Assembly: GCF_000832015.1 (NCBI RefSeq) | Contig: NZ_JXCJ01000001.1 | Coordinates: 1,544,649 to 1,608,648, forward strand | DNA from: Gilvimarinus agarilyticus | GTDB lineage: Bacteria > Pseudomonadota > Gammaproteobacteria > Pseudomonadales > Cellvibrionaceae | DNA: 64,000 nt | Reading direction: 5' to 3' | Shown: one piece after another, positions 28,137 through 37,371 of the stretch | Layout: the number at the start of each line of letters is the position of its first letter | How positions within the stretch are numbered: position 1 is the first letter of the stretch | Notes under the pieces: generated by a model | Told to the model about the DNA's origin: nothing | Seen by the model: the letters and a program-made list of their open reading frames with translations, nothing else | The model's database searches: none | Translations under genes and position numbers: made by a program

Positions 28137-28763
28137 ATGTCTCGCGTTCGTTCGTTTTTGGTGCTCACCCTGCTGGGTGGTTTGGCGGTCGTGCTGCCAA
28201 TGACCATTTTTGTCTTTTTACTGCATTGGCTGGCGGGTATCTTGGGCAAAGCCATCGATCCGCTCAGCCGTTGGTTGGCTAACTATATCACCGTCGGTGA
28301 ACACAGTGCGGACGTGCTGAGTTTAGCGCTGGTGTTGTCGGTGTGCTTTGCCATTGGCCTGTTGGTTAAAACAGGAATCGGGCGCTGGATTCACAGCAAA
28401 CTGGATGCGTTGTTCTCTCGTTTAGCGCCGGGCTACAGCACGATTCGCGAGATGGTGACTCAGGTGATGGGTGGTGAGGGCAATGCCTCACTGCTTAACG
28501 GCAAGGTATGCCGCGCTTATATTATGGGTGCGACTAGCCCGGTATCGGTTACCGGTATTGTCACCGCCGAGCACGCCTCGGGCGAGTACACTGTGTATGT
28601 GCCTACCGCACCCATTCCTACCTCTGGGTTTGTTTACCACTTGCCGGCTGATTGCGTGGTTTTGCTGCCTGAGGTGACCGTCGAGGCGGCGATGCGCACG
28701 GTGGTTGCCTGTGGCAGTGGCTCGCAGATTATATTGCCGCAGCCGCCTAGCGCCCCCGAATAA
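28137..28763 (+). CDS. DUF502 family membrane protein
   Basis: A 208-residue protein with two membrane helices (about 8-32 and 62-82) and a C-terminal soluble domain containing LAPGYSTIREMVTQV and the PTAPIPTSGFVYHLP motif that typifies DUF502. The function of the family is unknown. The 3' end overlaps the convergent mnmC by 17 bp. Confidence 0.85.
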   Translation: MSRVRSFLVLTLLGGLAVVLPMTIFVFLLHWLAGILGKAIDPLSRWLANYITVGEHSADVLSLALVLSVCFAIGLLVKTGIGRWIHSKLDALFSRLAPGYSTIREMVTQVMGGEGNASLLNGKVCRAYIMGATSPVSVTGIVTAEHASGEYTVYVPTAPIPTSGFVYHLPADCVVLLPEVTVEAAMRTVVACGSGSQIILPQPPSAPE

Positions 28764-30783
28764 GATCTCGCAAGGCAAAACGCGCCGGATGCAGCGCCTG
28801 AGCCAGCTCAGCATCCAGTGGCGCGCTGTCGCGGTTAATAATATCGCATAATAGCTGTGCACTGATGGGGGCGTAAGCCAGGCCGCGTGAGCCGTGCCCG
28901 CAGTTGACATACAACCCGTCGTGGTAGCTCGGTTGTGTGTTGATTACGGCTTTGGCGTTGCGGCTTAACTCCGCAAAGTCGTGCTTAAGCGCTGCGTAAT
29001 CTGGCACTGGGCCTACAACTGGTAAGTAATCGGGTGTGGTACACCGAAATGCCGCACGCCCGTCTGTAACTTGCTCGAGGCCTGGGTCGCTAAATAGCTC
29101 TGTCACACCTTGCCCTAATTCCGCCAGATGTTGCAGGTTGCGCAGGTGATCCTCGTTATTTAAGGCGAGGTCATGCTCCCCTAAATTAAAGGTTGCCCCC
29201 AAGCTATGGCTACCCTTGTTGGCCGGGGCTAAATATCCGTGACCACACAGTGCGGTCTTGAGCTTCTGACTGGCGCTAGTGGCCGCAAGAGTACTGACTT
29301 GACCGCGTATTGGTTTCAGCGGTAGCGGTTGCAGCTGCGCAAGCTCCGCACTGCGCTCGGCACAGGCAACTACGGCAATGGTGGCGCTGGCAATGGTGTG
29401 GTTTTGCGCGGTTAGAGCGCGCCAGTGGCTCTCTTGCTGAGTTAATCGGGCGACAGTCTCGCCACAGCGCAATTGGATATTGGCATGATTGAGCAGCCAG
29501 CGACACACAGTGCGAGGGTCTAACCAGCCACAGTTTGCAAAGTACAATCCCGACTTATTTAGCGGGACACCGCTCAAGTTTGTGGCCTCGGTTGTACTAA
29601 CGTACTTTACCAATGAGTCGGGGTAATCAAGCGCGGTCACTACCTGCTGTTGTGCGATGGCTTGTTTCTCGCCGCTGGCCAGTTGCAGTAGCCCACAGCG
29701 CTGGCCGGCCTCTGGGTGGTCGCGCCACAGGCGTTGATAGTGGCGCTGGGCGTACATCAGTGCGTGTAAATTAAACTGGGGTAGGGTTTCGCGGCGATGA
29801 CTTAAGCGAGCGTACAGCAGCCCCTGCGCATTGCCCGAGCCGCCGCTGGCGGGAGAATCTTGTTCGATGACGATGACCTGCCAACCGGATTCGGCCAGCG
29901 CCCGCGCGCTATGACAGCCGGCTAGCCCCGCACCAATCACCAACGCCGTTTTCGGCCCCGGTGCCTGGGTTGCGCACTGCAGAAAGCCTGCCGAGCGAGA
30001 GGGCGTGATATGGGCCCCAGTTGGCTCCGCTCTGCTTGCCGTTATCATTTCTCGTTTGCGACCAAAGCCGGGTACTTTACTAACCGTAAACCCCGCACTG
30101 AGTAAGCCGCGTTTTACCACGCCGGCCGCGCTAAAGGTGGCGGCGGTGGTGTGGCGACCCGATAGCTCGGCGATGCAGGCAAACAGTTCATTGCTCCACA
30201 TACCGGGGTTTTTACTGGGGGCAAAACCGTCCAAAAACCACGCATCAACTCTGGGTTGTATATTGGCGTCGGCGCTCGCGTGATTGGGCCATAGTAGCGA
30301 GTTAAAACCGGCGGCGGCTTCATCGATAATTAATGTCAGGCTGACGTTGTCGCTAAAATGCAGGCGCTGAAGACCGCGCCCGACAAACTCCGGGTACTGC
30401 GCCGTCAGTTGCTCGCTTAAGGGGGCGAGCTCGGGCCACAAAGCCAGAGCGCGGGTTAGGTCGGCCAGTGCCAGTGGGTGCTTTTCTACCGAGATAAAGT
30501 GTAAGCGGTTATTGCCGCGCGGTTGCTGGCGCCAGAGTTGCCAGGTGGCTAGAAAATTAAGGCCGGTACCAAAGCCAGTCTCGGCAATGGTAAAGGCAGT
30601 GCTGGCGCCAGGCTCAAGTGCGGCAAAGCGGGCGGGCAGTTGGTTGGCCGCAATAAAAACGTGGCGAGTTTCGGCCAAACCATCGTGGCGAGAAAAATAC
30701 ACATCACTGTAGGCACTCGATAGCGGTTGGCCATCGGCATCCCAGTGCAGTTGCGCCGGGCTTGTGTCCGGGGTGTCGGTCAC
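28747..30783 (-). CDS. mnmC: Bifunctional tRNA mnm5s2U34 enzyme MnmC
   Basis: MnmC completes 5-methylaminomethyl-2-thiouridine at the tRNA wobble position. The 678-residue protein has both domains: an N-terminal methyltransferase (about 1-240; FTIAETGFGTGLNFLATW is the SAM loop, DAWFLDGFAPSKNPGMW the catalytic region) and a C-terminal FAD oxidoreductase (from about 275; VIGAGLAGCHSARALAESG). The GTG start overlaps the fldB stop by 4 bp (GTGA), so translation is coupled to the flavodoxin genes upstream. Confidence 0.95.
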   Translation of the reverse strand: MTDTPDTSPAQLHWDADGQPLSSAYSDVYFSRHDGLAETRHVFIAANQLPARFAALEPGASTAFTIAETGFGTGLNFLATWQLWRQQPRGNNRLHFISVEKHPLALADLTRALALWPELAPLSEQLTAQYPEFVGRGLQRLHFSDNVSLTLIIDEAAAGFNSLLWPNHASADANIQPRVDAWFLDGFAPSKNPGMWSNELFACIAELSGRHTTAATFSAAGVVKRGLLSAGFTVSKVPGFGRKREMITASRAEPTGAHITPSRSAGFLQCATQAPGPKTALVIGAGLAGCHSARALAESGWQVIVIEQDSPASGGSGNAQGLLYARLSHRRETLPQFNLHALMYAQRHYQRLWRDHPEAGQRCGLLQLASGEKQAIAQQQVVTALDYPDSLVKYVSTTEATNLSGVPLNKSGLYFANCGWLDPRTVCRWLLNHANIQLRCGETVARLTQQESHWRALTAQNHTIASATIAVVACAERSAELAQLQPLPLKPIRGQVSTLAATSASQKLKTALCGHGYLAPANKGSHSLGATFNLGEHDLALNNEDHLRNLQHLAELGQGVTELFSDPGLEQVTDGRAAFRCTTPDYLPVVGPVPDYAALKHDFAELSRNAKAVINTQPSYHDGLYVNCGHGSRGLAYAPISAQLLCDIINRDSAPLDAELAQALHPARFALRDLIRGR

Positions 30784-31301
30784 TGGGCAAACTCGGCCTT
30801 AACTTGCTCGCACCATTGGGCAATGCGGCTATCGGTTAGGTTAAATTCGTTTTCGTCGTCGAGTGCGAGCCCGACAAATAACGTGTCATCGGCGATCAGC
30901 GCTTTGGAGGCTTCGAACTCGTAGCCATCTACTGGCCAGTAGCCGCAAGGAATCGCCCCAAGCTTGGCCACTTTTGCGTGCAGGTATCCTAAGGCGTCTA
31001 AAAACCACTCGGGGTAGCCAATTTGATCGCCCAAACCAAAGTGGGCGACTTTTTTGCCCTGCCAGTTTACCTGATCAATTTCGTCCCAAATTTCATCCCA
31101 GTCCTCTTGCAGCTCACCGTAATCCCAGGTGGGAATGCCAAGAATTACTTTTGTGTAAAATTCTGCTTCGATAATAGAGGTGTCGGCGATATTAAACACA
31201 TCGACCTGGCCCTCACCCATCTGGGCGCGGATTTTCTCGGCGCAAATTTCGGTGTAGCAGGTGGAGCTGCCGTAAAATAAAGCGATGGGTGCTCGGCTCA
31301 T
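30780..31301 (-). CDS. fldB: Flavodoxin FldB-like
   Basis: A 173-residue long-chain flavodoxin, an FMN electron carrier. The phosphate loop YGSSTCYTEICAEKI is at the N-terminus, with the flavin-contact GIPTWDYGELQEDW and FGLGDQIGYPEWFLDA segments following. These features and the Cys in the phosphate loop match FldB more than FldA. The start at 31301 overlaps the stop of the upstream mioC-like gene in an ATGA. It is also overlapped with mnmC downstream, giving a tight three-gene operon. Confidence 0.88.
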   Translation of the reverse strand: MSRAPIALFYGSSTCYTEICAEKIRAQMGEGQVDVFNIADTSIIEAEFYTKVILGIPTWDYGELQEDWDEIWDEIDQVNWQGKKVAHFGLGDQIGYPEWFLDALGYLHAKVAKLGAIPCGYWPVDGYEFEASKALIADDTLFVGLALDDENEFNLTDSRIAQWCEQVKAEFAQ

Positions 31302-31744
31302 AGTTGCGCAGTCCAGTTGTCGAGCCACTCCAGCGCCAGCTCCGATGGGTCATCACCGCTGCTGGCATCCAACACTAATGGCTCGCCAATACGGCTGGCG
31401 CCCAGCTCGCTCATGGCGTGATCGATGGCGCGCCCAGCCTCACCGAAAGTGGTGTAGCTGCTGTCGCCCAAATTGATCACGCCGTAACGGCGACCGGCAA
31501 TTCTGGGAAAGTCGCGCACCAGCGACAGATAAAGCGGCTGAATATTGCCCGGCAAATCGCCGGCGCCGGTGTTAGAGGTGCAGATGAGCAGCGTATCGTC
31601 TGGGTGATCGAGCAGGTCATCAATCTCGGGTAACGGGTTGACGATATTCTCGATGCCTTTGCTGTCGAGGCGGTCTTTGATATCGCTGGCAACGGTTTCG
31701 GCGGTGCCCATCTCAGAGCCGACGAGTATTTGCACACGTGTCAT
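31298..31744 (-). CDS. mioC: MioC-like short flavodoxin
   Basis: A 148-residue flavodoxin-domain protein beginning VQILVGSEMGTAETVA, with the FMN loops CTSNTGAGDLPGNI and NLGDSSYTTFGEAG. It matches MioC, an FMN protein involved in biotin synthesis electron transfer in E. coli. It is the first gene of the coupled mioC-fldB-mnmC unit on the minus strand. Confidence 0.87.
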   Translation of the reverse strand: MTRVQILVGSEMGTAETVASDIKDRLDSKGIENIVNPLPEIDDLLDHPDDTLLICTSNTGAGDLPGNIQPLYLSLVRDFPRIAGRRYGVINLGDSSYTTFGEAGRAIDHAMSELGASRIGEPLVLDASSGDDPSELALEWLDNWTAQL

Positions 31745-31798
31745 AACGTTTACCTGTATTGGTAAAAGGGCGCTATTGTACGGTGTTGATGCGCGGTT

Positions 31799-32263
31799 TT
31801 AAATCGCGCCTGGGTAGTCCAGCTGACGCCACGCCTCGTACACCATAACGGACACCGCGTTGGAGAGGTTCATACTGCGGCTGCCTTCACGCATGGGGAT
31901 GCGCAGAACTTGCTCAGGTGGTAAGGACTCGCGCAGCTCGGCAGGCAAACCGCGGGTTTCGGGGCCAAATAGCAGGTAGTCATTGGGTTTAAACCGGGCA
32001 TCACTGTGGTGGCGTGTGCCCTTGGTGCTCAGGGCAAAAAGCCGCTCGGGCTGCGCCGTGGCTAAAAAGTCCTCCCAGTTGCGATAGGTGAGCAGGTCTT
32101 TCCACTCGCCGTAGTCTAACCCAGCGCGGCGCAGGCGCTTATCGTCGAGGACAAACCCCAGCGGCTCAATCAGGTGTAGCTGGCACCCGGTATTGGCCGC
32201 CAGGCGGATAATATTGCCGGTATTAGGCGGAATTTCCGGTTCGAATAAAACGATATTGAGCAT
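31799..32263 (-). CDS. trmL: tRNA (cytidine/uridine-34 2'-O)-methyltransferase TrmL
   Basis: A 154-residue SPOUT-class methyltransferase acting at the wobble base of tRNA-Leu isoacceptors. The trefoil-knot SAM motifs are [11 protein letters not shown] and [20 protein letters not shown]. An ATG at 32263 ([17 protein letters not shown]) is the family start; six extra residues upstream are not conserved. It is divergent from the nitrate-assimilation genes and 54 bp upstream of mioC in the same direction. Confidence 0.94.
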   Translation of the reverse strand: MLNIVLFEPEIPPNTGNIIRLAANTGCQLHLIEPLGFVLDDKRLRRAGLDYGEWKDLLTYRNWEDFLATAQPERLFALSTKGTRHHSDARFKPNDYLLFGPETRGLPAELRESLPPEQVLRIPMREGSRSMNLSNAVSVMVYEAWRQLDYPGAI

Positions 32264-32400
32264 GGCGTTGCAGGGTTCCAAAAAGCTGTTGTCAGAATGC
32301 GGGTTAATTATAAACTGGCTTCATAAAGAATACTGTTATTCCTTGGCGGCAACGACCGGAGCACCTACTGGCGTAAGGCGTTGGATTAGAGCTGGCCTAT

Positions 32401-32416
32401 TGGCCTGGCTTTTGCT
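32401..32416 (+). promoter_or_regulatory. Candidate sigma-54 promoter of the nitrate-assimilation genes
   Basis: TGGCCTGGCTTTTGCT matches the -24/-12 consensus TGGCAC-N5-TTGCW with correct GG-to-GC spacing and only two mismatches. It lies 175 bp before the reductase start. Nitrogen-regulated sigma-54 promoters drive nas operons in several proteobacteria. No NtrC site was identified by eye. Confidence 0.5.
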
Positions 32417-32495
32417 TTTTCTCTGTTAAATCTGTTTATTCCCCCTGTTTATGGATCAATCGGCACAAAAAAGGTGCGCTAGAGCCAATACTGCC

Positions 32496-32577
32496 TCACT
32501 TGCAGTGCATATTGCTCAAGTGGGTTTGCGCGGGATTGGTGCGGACGCGGGGTAGGGCTTGGTGCGTACAGCACCAA
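32496..32577 (+). promoter_or_regulatory. Structured leader upstream of nas genes
   Basis: The 307 bp between trmL and the reductase contain no gene. Two hairpins lie in the expected transcript leader: CACTTG/CAAGTG at 32497-32522, and TTGGTGC/GCACCAA at 32559-32577 with a five-base loop. The second ends just before the AAAGGTGG ribosome region of the TTG start. Nas leaders are commonly bound by ANTAR proteins (NasR/NasT). No T-run follows, so a translational or protein-binding role is as likely as attenuation. Confidence 0.35.
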
Positions 32578-32590
32578 AAGGTGGCGAGTT

Positions 32591-33856
32591 TTGAGTAAAA
32601 GCAAACAAACACTACTGATTGTGGGCAATGGCATGGCCGCTGGCCGGTTGTTGGACGAGCTGATCAAACGTGATATCTCGGGCTTTGAGATCACAGTGAT
32701 TGGTGATGAGCGCCAGGGCAGCTACAACCGTATTATGCTCTCGCCGGTTTTGGCGGGCGAAACCGATGTGCCAGCGATTATTGGCAAGCCATCGGCGTGG
32801 TATCGCGACCGCGGTATCCGCTTTGTCAGTGGCGTGCAGGTTAAGGCCATCGAGCGGGAACAAAAGTGCGTGTTAACCACCGAGGGCAATCGCCTGCGCT
32901 ACGATCACCTGGTACTGGCCACGGGCTCGCGTCCGGCAAAAATCCCCGCTAAAAATCAACAGTTGGAGAATATTTACAGCTTTCGCACTTTACGCGATGT
33001 CGATCGACTGTTAAACGTGGCCCGCTTTCACGATAAGCACGGGCGCAAAACCGATACCGATGCATTGGTGATTGGCGGTGGCTTACTTGGGCTTGAAGCC
33101 GCTTACGGTTTGGCGCTAAAAGGCTTGCGGGTAACCTTGGTGCATCGCTCGGGCTGGCTGCTAAACCGCCAATTAGATAAAGCCGCCGGCACCTATTTAC
33201 AGCGAGTTTTGGAAAGCAAAAACATCCACTTTATGCTGAGCGATGAGGTGGAGCGTTTTACCGGCTCCCACGAGTTAAAAGCGGCCGAGTTTAAATCTGG
33301 TCGGAGCGTTAGCTGCAAGCTTTGCGTTATTGCTACCGGTATTACCCCCAATAAAGAGTTGGGTTTAACGGCCGGCTTACAGGGCGATCGCGGTGTCTCG
33401 GTCGATGCCTATATGGCCACATCGGACACCAGCATTAGCGCTATAGGCGAATGTGTCGAATTTAAAGGCGCGACGTTTGGTTTGGTCGAGCCGATTTGGC
33501 ATCAATGTACAACGCTAGCTGAGCGCTTGTGCAATAACATCAAACGGCCTTTTGAAAATAGCCCGGTACCCACCAAGCTTAAAGTATCCGGTGTTAATTT
33601 ATTTTCGGCCGGCGAGTTTATAACCACCGATGAGCACCGAGAATTACTCTATTGCGACGATCAGGCGGGTATTTACCGAAAAATATTACTGCGTGACAAC
33701 CGCATTGTTGGGGCCGTGTTATTTGGCGATGCCCGCGACGGTCAGGATTATTTTTCTATGCTGCAAGAAAAGCGTGATGTCTCGGACATTGCACAGTATT
33801 TATTAATGGGGCGGGCGTTTTACGCTGCCAGCTCTGACGAACCAGCGGCTGCGTAA
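32591..33856 (+). CDS. FAD-dependent NAD(P)H reductase of assimilatory nitrate reduction (NasB/NirB-N type)
   Basis: A 421-residue pyridine nucleotide-disulphide oxidoreductase. It has the N-terminal FAD fold (TLLIVGNGMAAGRLLDEL), a central NAD(P) fold (ALVIGGGLLGLEAAYGLALKG) and the ATG-type motif VLATGSRPAKIP. The sequence resembles the N-terminal half of NirB and the electron-transfer subunit found beside NasA. The start appears to be TTG at 32591. Five bases separate it from nasA, so it probably feeds electrons to that enzyme. The C-terminal siroheme parts of NirB are absent. Confidence 0.82.
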   Translation: MSKSKQTLLIVGNGMAAGRLLDELIKRDISGFEITVIGDERQGSYNRIMLSPVLAGETDVPAIIGKPSAWYRDRGIRFVSGVQVKAIEREQKCVLTTEGNRLRYDHLVLATGSRPAKIPAKNQQLENIYSFRTLRDVDRLLNVARFHDKHGRKTDTDALVIGGGLLGLEAAYGLALKGLRVTLVHRSGWLLNRQLDKAAGTYLQRVLESKNIHFMLSDEVERFTGSHELKAAEFKSGRSVSCKLCVIATGITPNKELGLTAGLQGDRGVSVDAYMATSDTSISAIGECVEFKGATFGLVEPIWHQCTTLAERLCNNIKRPFENSPVPTKLKVSGVNLFSAGEFITTDEHRELLYCDDQAGIYRKILLRDNRIVGAVLFGDARDGQDYFSMLQEKRDVSDIAQYLLMGRAFYAASSDEPAAA

Positions 33857-33861
33857 ACTCT

Positions 33862-36546
33862 ATGACTTCTAGTGCACAACTTATTACTTCCGATCGGCCG
33901 CAAGAGGTCGGCACCACTATTCAGACGACCTGCTGTTATTGTGGGGTGGGCTGCGGTGTGGACGCCCAGGTGCAAGATAATCAGGTGGTCTCGGTGTCGG
34001 GAACCCAAGCGCACCCGGCCAACCTCGGACGCTTATGTGTAAAAGGCTCGTCGTTGCACGAAACCCAGCGCTCGCCCGATCGTTTGCTTACGCCTATGCT
34101 TCAGGGCGAGCCCACCAGCTGGGACACGGCGCTGGATTATGCCGCGCAAAAATTTCAGGCAATTATCGCCGAACATGGGCCGGATTCAGTCGCCTTTTAT
34201 TTGTCCGGACAGCTCCTGACCGAAGACTATTACATTGCCAACAAACTTATGAAAGGGTTTGTGGGTACCGCCAATATCGACACTAACTCGCGCCTTTGTA
34301 TGGCCTCAGCGGTGGTGGCTCACAAGCGCGCCTTTGGCGGCGACACTGTGCCCGGCTGCTACGAGGATTTAGAGCAAACCGACGTGTTAATCTTGGTAGG
34401 CTCGAACACCGCGTACGCCCATCCGGTGGTGTACCAGCGCATTGCCCGGGCCAAAGAGTTGCGCCCCGAGATGAAGATCGTGGTGATCGATCCAAGGCGC
34501 ACCGCCACCTGTGAAATTGCGGACATTCATTTGCCCATTAAACCCGGCTCGGACGCCTTCTTTTTTAATGGTTTATTGCAGTACTTGGCTCAGCACGGTC
34601 ATACCGATGTCGATTATATCGCCGCGCACTGTAATGGTTTTGATGAAGCCTTAGCGGTGGCAGCAGAGCAGGTGCCGACCCCTGAGGCAGCCGCCGAGGT
34701 GTGCGAAGTTCCAAGCGGGGATATCGAACACGTTTATCGATTATTTGCCGCTCACGAAAAAGTGGTAACGGTATTTTCTCAGGGAGTTAATCAGTCGTCC
34801 TCGGGTGTGGATAAAGGCAATGCGTTAATCAACTGCCACTTGGCTACCGGCAAAATCGGCAAGCCTGGGGCAACGCCGTTTTCGATTACCGGCCAACCCA
34901 ACGCAATGGGCGGGCGCGAAGTGGGCGGCCTGGCCAATCAGCTGGCGGCGCACATGGGGTACGACAACCCCGCGAGCATCGAGCGCGTGGCGCAGTTTTG
35001 GCAAGCGCCCAACATGGCCCGCGACGAAGGCTTAAAAGCAGTGGATATGTTTGATGCGATTCACGAAGGCAAAATTAAAGCGGTTTGGGTTATGGCTACC
35101 AACCCGGCTGTTACCATGCCCGATGCCGGCAAGGTACGCGAGGCGTTGCAAAAATGTGATCTGGTGATAGTGAGCGACTGTATTGGCAATACCGATACCG
35201 CCAAACTGGCGGATGTCGTATTGCCGGCCTCCACCTGGAGTGAAAAGCACGGCACCGTGACCAACTCCGAGCGTTGTATCTCTCTTCAAAAAGGCTTTTT
35301 GTCGCCCCCTGGCGAAGCGCTGCACGACTGGCAAATTATTATGCGCTTTGCCGAGAAGCTCGGCTTTGGCGAACAGTTTAATTACCGACATCAGGTTGAG
35401 ATATTCCGTGAGCACGCGGCGTTATCGGCGCTCGATAATAACGCCGAGGTGGCGCTACGCGGTTTTAATATTTCGGCGCTGGCCGATATTAGCGAGCAGG
35501 ATTATGAAAACTTATCACCCATTCAGTGGCCGGTAACCCCTGAGTCGCCTGAAGGTACCCCACGCTTATTTGCCGATGGGCAGTTTTACACTGCCGATGG
35601 TCGTGCGCGGCTAGTGCCCATCACCGCACGGCTACCGGTAAAAACACCACTGCCCAATCAGGTGATTATGAATACCGGGCGTATTCGCGATCAGTGGCAT
35701 ACGATGTCGCGCACGGGCACAGCGTCCAAATTGCTCGGTCATGTGGACGAGCCTTATATCGACGTTCACCCGGATGATGTGGCCCGCTTTGGCTTGCTTG
35801 AAGGCGATTTGGCGATGCTGAAAAATCGCGGCAGCGTCTATTACGGTCGGGTAAAACCATCGGCATCGCAGCGCGTAGGTGAGGTGTTTGTGCCAATGCA
35901 CTGGAACGGCAAATACGCTGCGTCCAGTTGTGCCGACGCGTTAGTAAATCCTTATGTCGACCCGATTTGTGGACAGCCGGAATTTAAACATTCACCGGTA
36001 ATGATTAAACCCTTCCGACAAGCGTGGAATGGTTTTTTAATTTGCAGCCAAGATATCCGCCCCGAGTGTGAATACTGGGCAAAGATCACCCTGGATACGG
36101 GCTATAAGTTTCGCTTGGCCGGGGGCGAGTCGCTGCCCTGTTGGCGCACCTGGGCGCACGCGCAGTTTCCCGAAATTTCTGACTGGGTAACGGTAGAGGA
36201 TTCTGATCATCAGTTTTTTCGCACCGCAGGTTTTGTCGGCGGCGTATTGCAGGTGATGTTTAGCGCGGCAACCGATAAAAAAAGCGCCCCCGAAATGCGC
36301 TGGTTAGAGCAGCAGTTGGGGCAGGCGACCGATGCCTCCGGACGCTTTGCTATACTGGCAGGTATACCCGATGCTGGCGTCGAAGACGAAGGTGCGATGG
36401 TGTGCTCATGCTTTCAGGTGGGCGAAAAAACCATTCGCAAAGCCATTAGTGACGGATGCGATAGCGTTGAGGCGCTGGGCAACAAAATTAAGTGTGGCAC
36501 CAACTGCGGCTCCTGTATCCCCGAGCTCAAGGCGATGCTGCGATAA
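33862..36546 (+). CDS. nasA: Assimilatory nitrate reductase catalytic subunit
   Basis: An 894-residue molybdopterin oxidoreductase that reduces nitrate to nitrite in the cytoplasm. The N-terminal [4Fe-4S] motif is CCYCGVGCGVDAQV with a fourth Cys in GRLCVKGSS. The molybdopterin domain (about 60-560) includes TNSRLCMASAV, the dinucleotide-binding C-terminal domain is about 590-710, and a BFD-like [2Fe-2S] domain ends the protein (VCSCFQVGEKTIRKA and CGTNCGSCIPEL). No twin-arginine signal is present. Nitrite reductase and nitrate transport genes are not in the window. Confidence 0.93.
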   Translation: MTSSAQLITSDRPQEVGTTIQTTCCYCGVGCGVDAQVQDNQVVSVSGTQAHPANLGRLCVKGSSLHETQRSPDRLLTPMLQGEPTSWDTALDYAAQKFQAIIAEHGPDSVAFYLSGQLLTEDYYIANKLMKGFVGTANIDTNSRLCMASAVVAHKRAFGGDTVPGCYEDLEQTDVLILVGSNTAYAHPVVYQRIARAKELRPEMKIVVIDPRRTATCEIADIHLPIKPGSDAFFFNGLLQYLAQHGHTDVDYIAAHCNGFDEALAVAAEQVPTPEAAAEVCEVPSGDIEHVYRLFAAHEKVVTVFSQGVNQSSSGVDKGNALINCHLATGKIGKPGATPFSITGQPNAMGGREVGGLANQLAAHMGYDNPASIERVAQFWQAPNMARDEGLKAVDMFDAIHEGKIKAVWVMATNPAVTMPDAGKVREALQKCDLVIVSDCIGNTDTAKLADVVLPASTWSEKHGTVTNSERCISLQKGFLSPPGEALHDWQIIMRFAEKLGFGEQFNYRHQVEIFREHAALSALDNNAEVALRGFNISALADISEQDYENLSPIQWPVTPESPEGTPRLFADGQFYTADGRARLVPITARLPVKTPLPNQVIMNTGRIRDQWHTMSRTGTASKLLGHVDEPYIDVHPDDVARFGLLEGDLAMLKNRGSVYYGRVKPSASQRVGEVFVPMHWNGKYAASSCADALVNPYVDPICGQPEFKHSPVMIKPFRQAWNGFLICSQDIRPECEYWAKITLDTGYKFRLAGGESLPCWRTWAHAQFPEISDWVTVEDSDHQFFRTAGFVGGVLQVMFSAATDKKSAPEMRWLEQQLGQATDASGRFAILAGIPDAGVEDEGAMVCSCFQVGEKTIRKAISDGCDSVEALGNKIKCGTNCGSCIPELKAMLR

Positions 36547-36576
36547 GCCCAGCGTAATTGCTCTAGGATTTTGGCT

Positions 36577-37347
36577 ATGCCGTTCTCAATTACCCCCACC
36601 GAGCGCGAGCGGCTAATCGCTCGTCACGCGCCGGCCAAGATTGCTAAACGACTAGAGCAGGGGCCGGCGCAAAATTATTTACGCGATTTCATCTATGGCG
36701 CCATTGATGGCGCTATTACCACCTTTGCCATTGTTGCCGGGGTAGCCGGCGCTGGGCTGTCGGCTACTGTTGTTATCGTGTTGGGCCTGGCAAACCTGCT
36801 TGCCGATGGTTTTAGCATGGCGGTGAGCAACTACTTAGGGGTGCGTGCCGAAAATCAATTGCGCGAGCAAACTCGCCGCCAAGAGCAGCGTGAAATTGCC
36901 CTTTACCCAGAGGGGGAGCGCGAAGAAGTACGGCAGATATTTGCGGCCAAGGGTTTTTCCGGCGATGCTTTGGAGTCTATCGTCGACACCATTACCGGCG
37001 ATGAGCGGCTTTGGATTGACACCATGCTGCAGGACGAGCACGGGCTAACGCTGGATTCAGCCAACCCGTACAAAGCGGCCTCGGTGACTTTTGTGGCGTT
37101 TATCAGTTTGGGGGCCATGCCGCTGCTGCCATTTTTTCTTAACGCCATTGGTGGTGGGGTTATTTCCCAGCCTTACTTGTACAGCAGCGTGTTAACCGCT
37201 GTTAGTTTTGTGTTGGTGGGGGCGGCCAAAGGTGCTCAGGTGGGCAGTTCACGCTGGGTCGCGGCGCTCGAGACGTTGCTAATGGGCGGCGCCGCTGCGC
37301 TTTTGGCCTACGGCGTTGGCTACGCGCTAAATGGTTTGATCGTGTAG
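36577..37347 (+). CDS. VIT1/CCC1-family iron/manganese transporter
   Basis: A 256-residue membrane protein of the vacuolar iron transporter family. The first helix region has YLRDFIYGAIDGAITTFAIVAG, with the conserved metal-pathway Asp and the LANLLADGFSMAVSNYLG motif. A charged cytoplasmic helical insertion (about 95-150) with several Glu is the metal-collecting domain, and three helices follow. The ATG at 36577 is favoured by AGGA 8 nt upstream; a TTG at 36571 is also open. It is 30 bp after nasA in the same direction, possibly by chance. Confidence 0.88.
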   Translation: MPFSITPTERERLIARHAPAKIAKRLEQGPAQNYLRDFIYGAIDGAITTFAIVAGVAGAGLSATVVIVLGLANLLADGFSMAVSNYLGVRAENQLREQTRRQEQREIALYPEGEREEVRQIFAAKGFSGDALESIVDTITGDERLWIDTMLQDEHGLTLDSANPYKAASVTFVAFISLGAMPLLPFFLNAIGGGVISQPYLYSSVLTAVSFVLVGAAKGAQVGSSRWVAALETLLMGGAAALLAYGVGYALNGLIV

Positions 37348-37371
37348 CCTGTGGGTAGGTCTTGTCTCAGG

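Noticed and set aside
32461-32477. Second possible sigma-54 site (CGGCAC...GGTGC)
   Set aside because: GG-to-GC distance is 14 instead of 12, so spacing is wrong.
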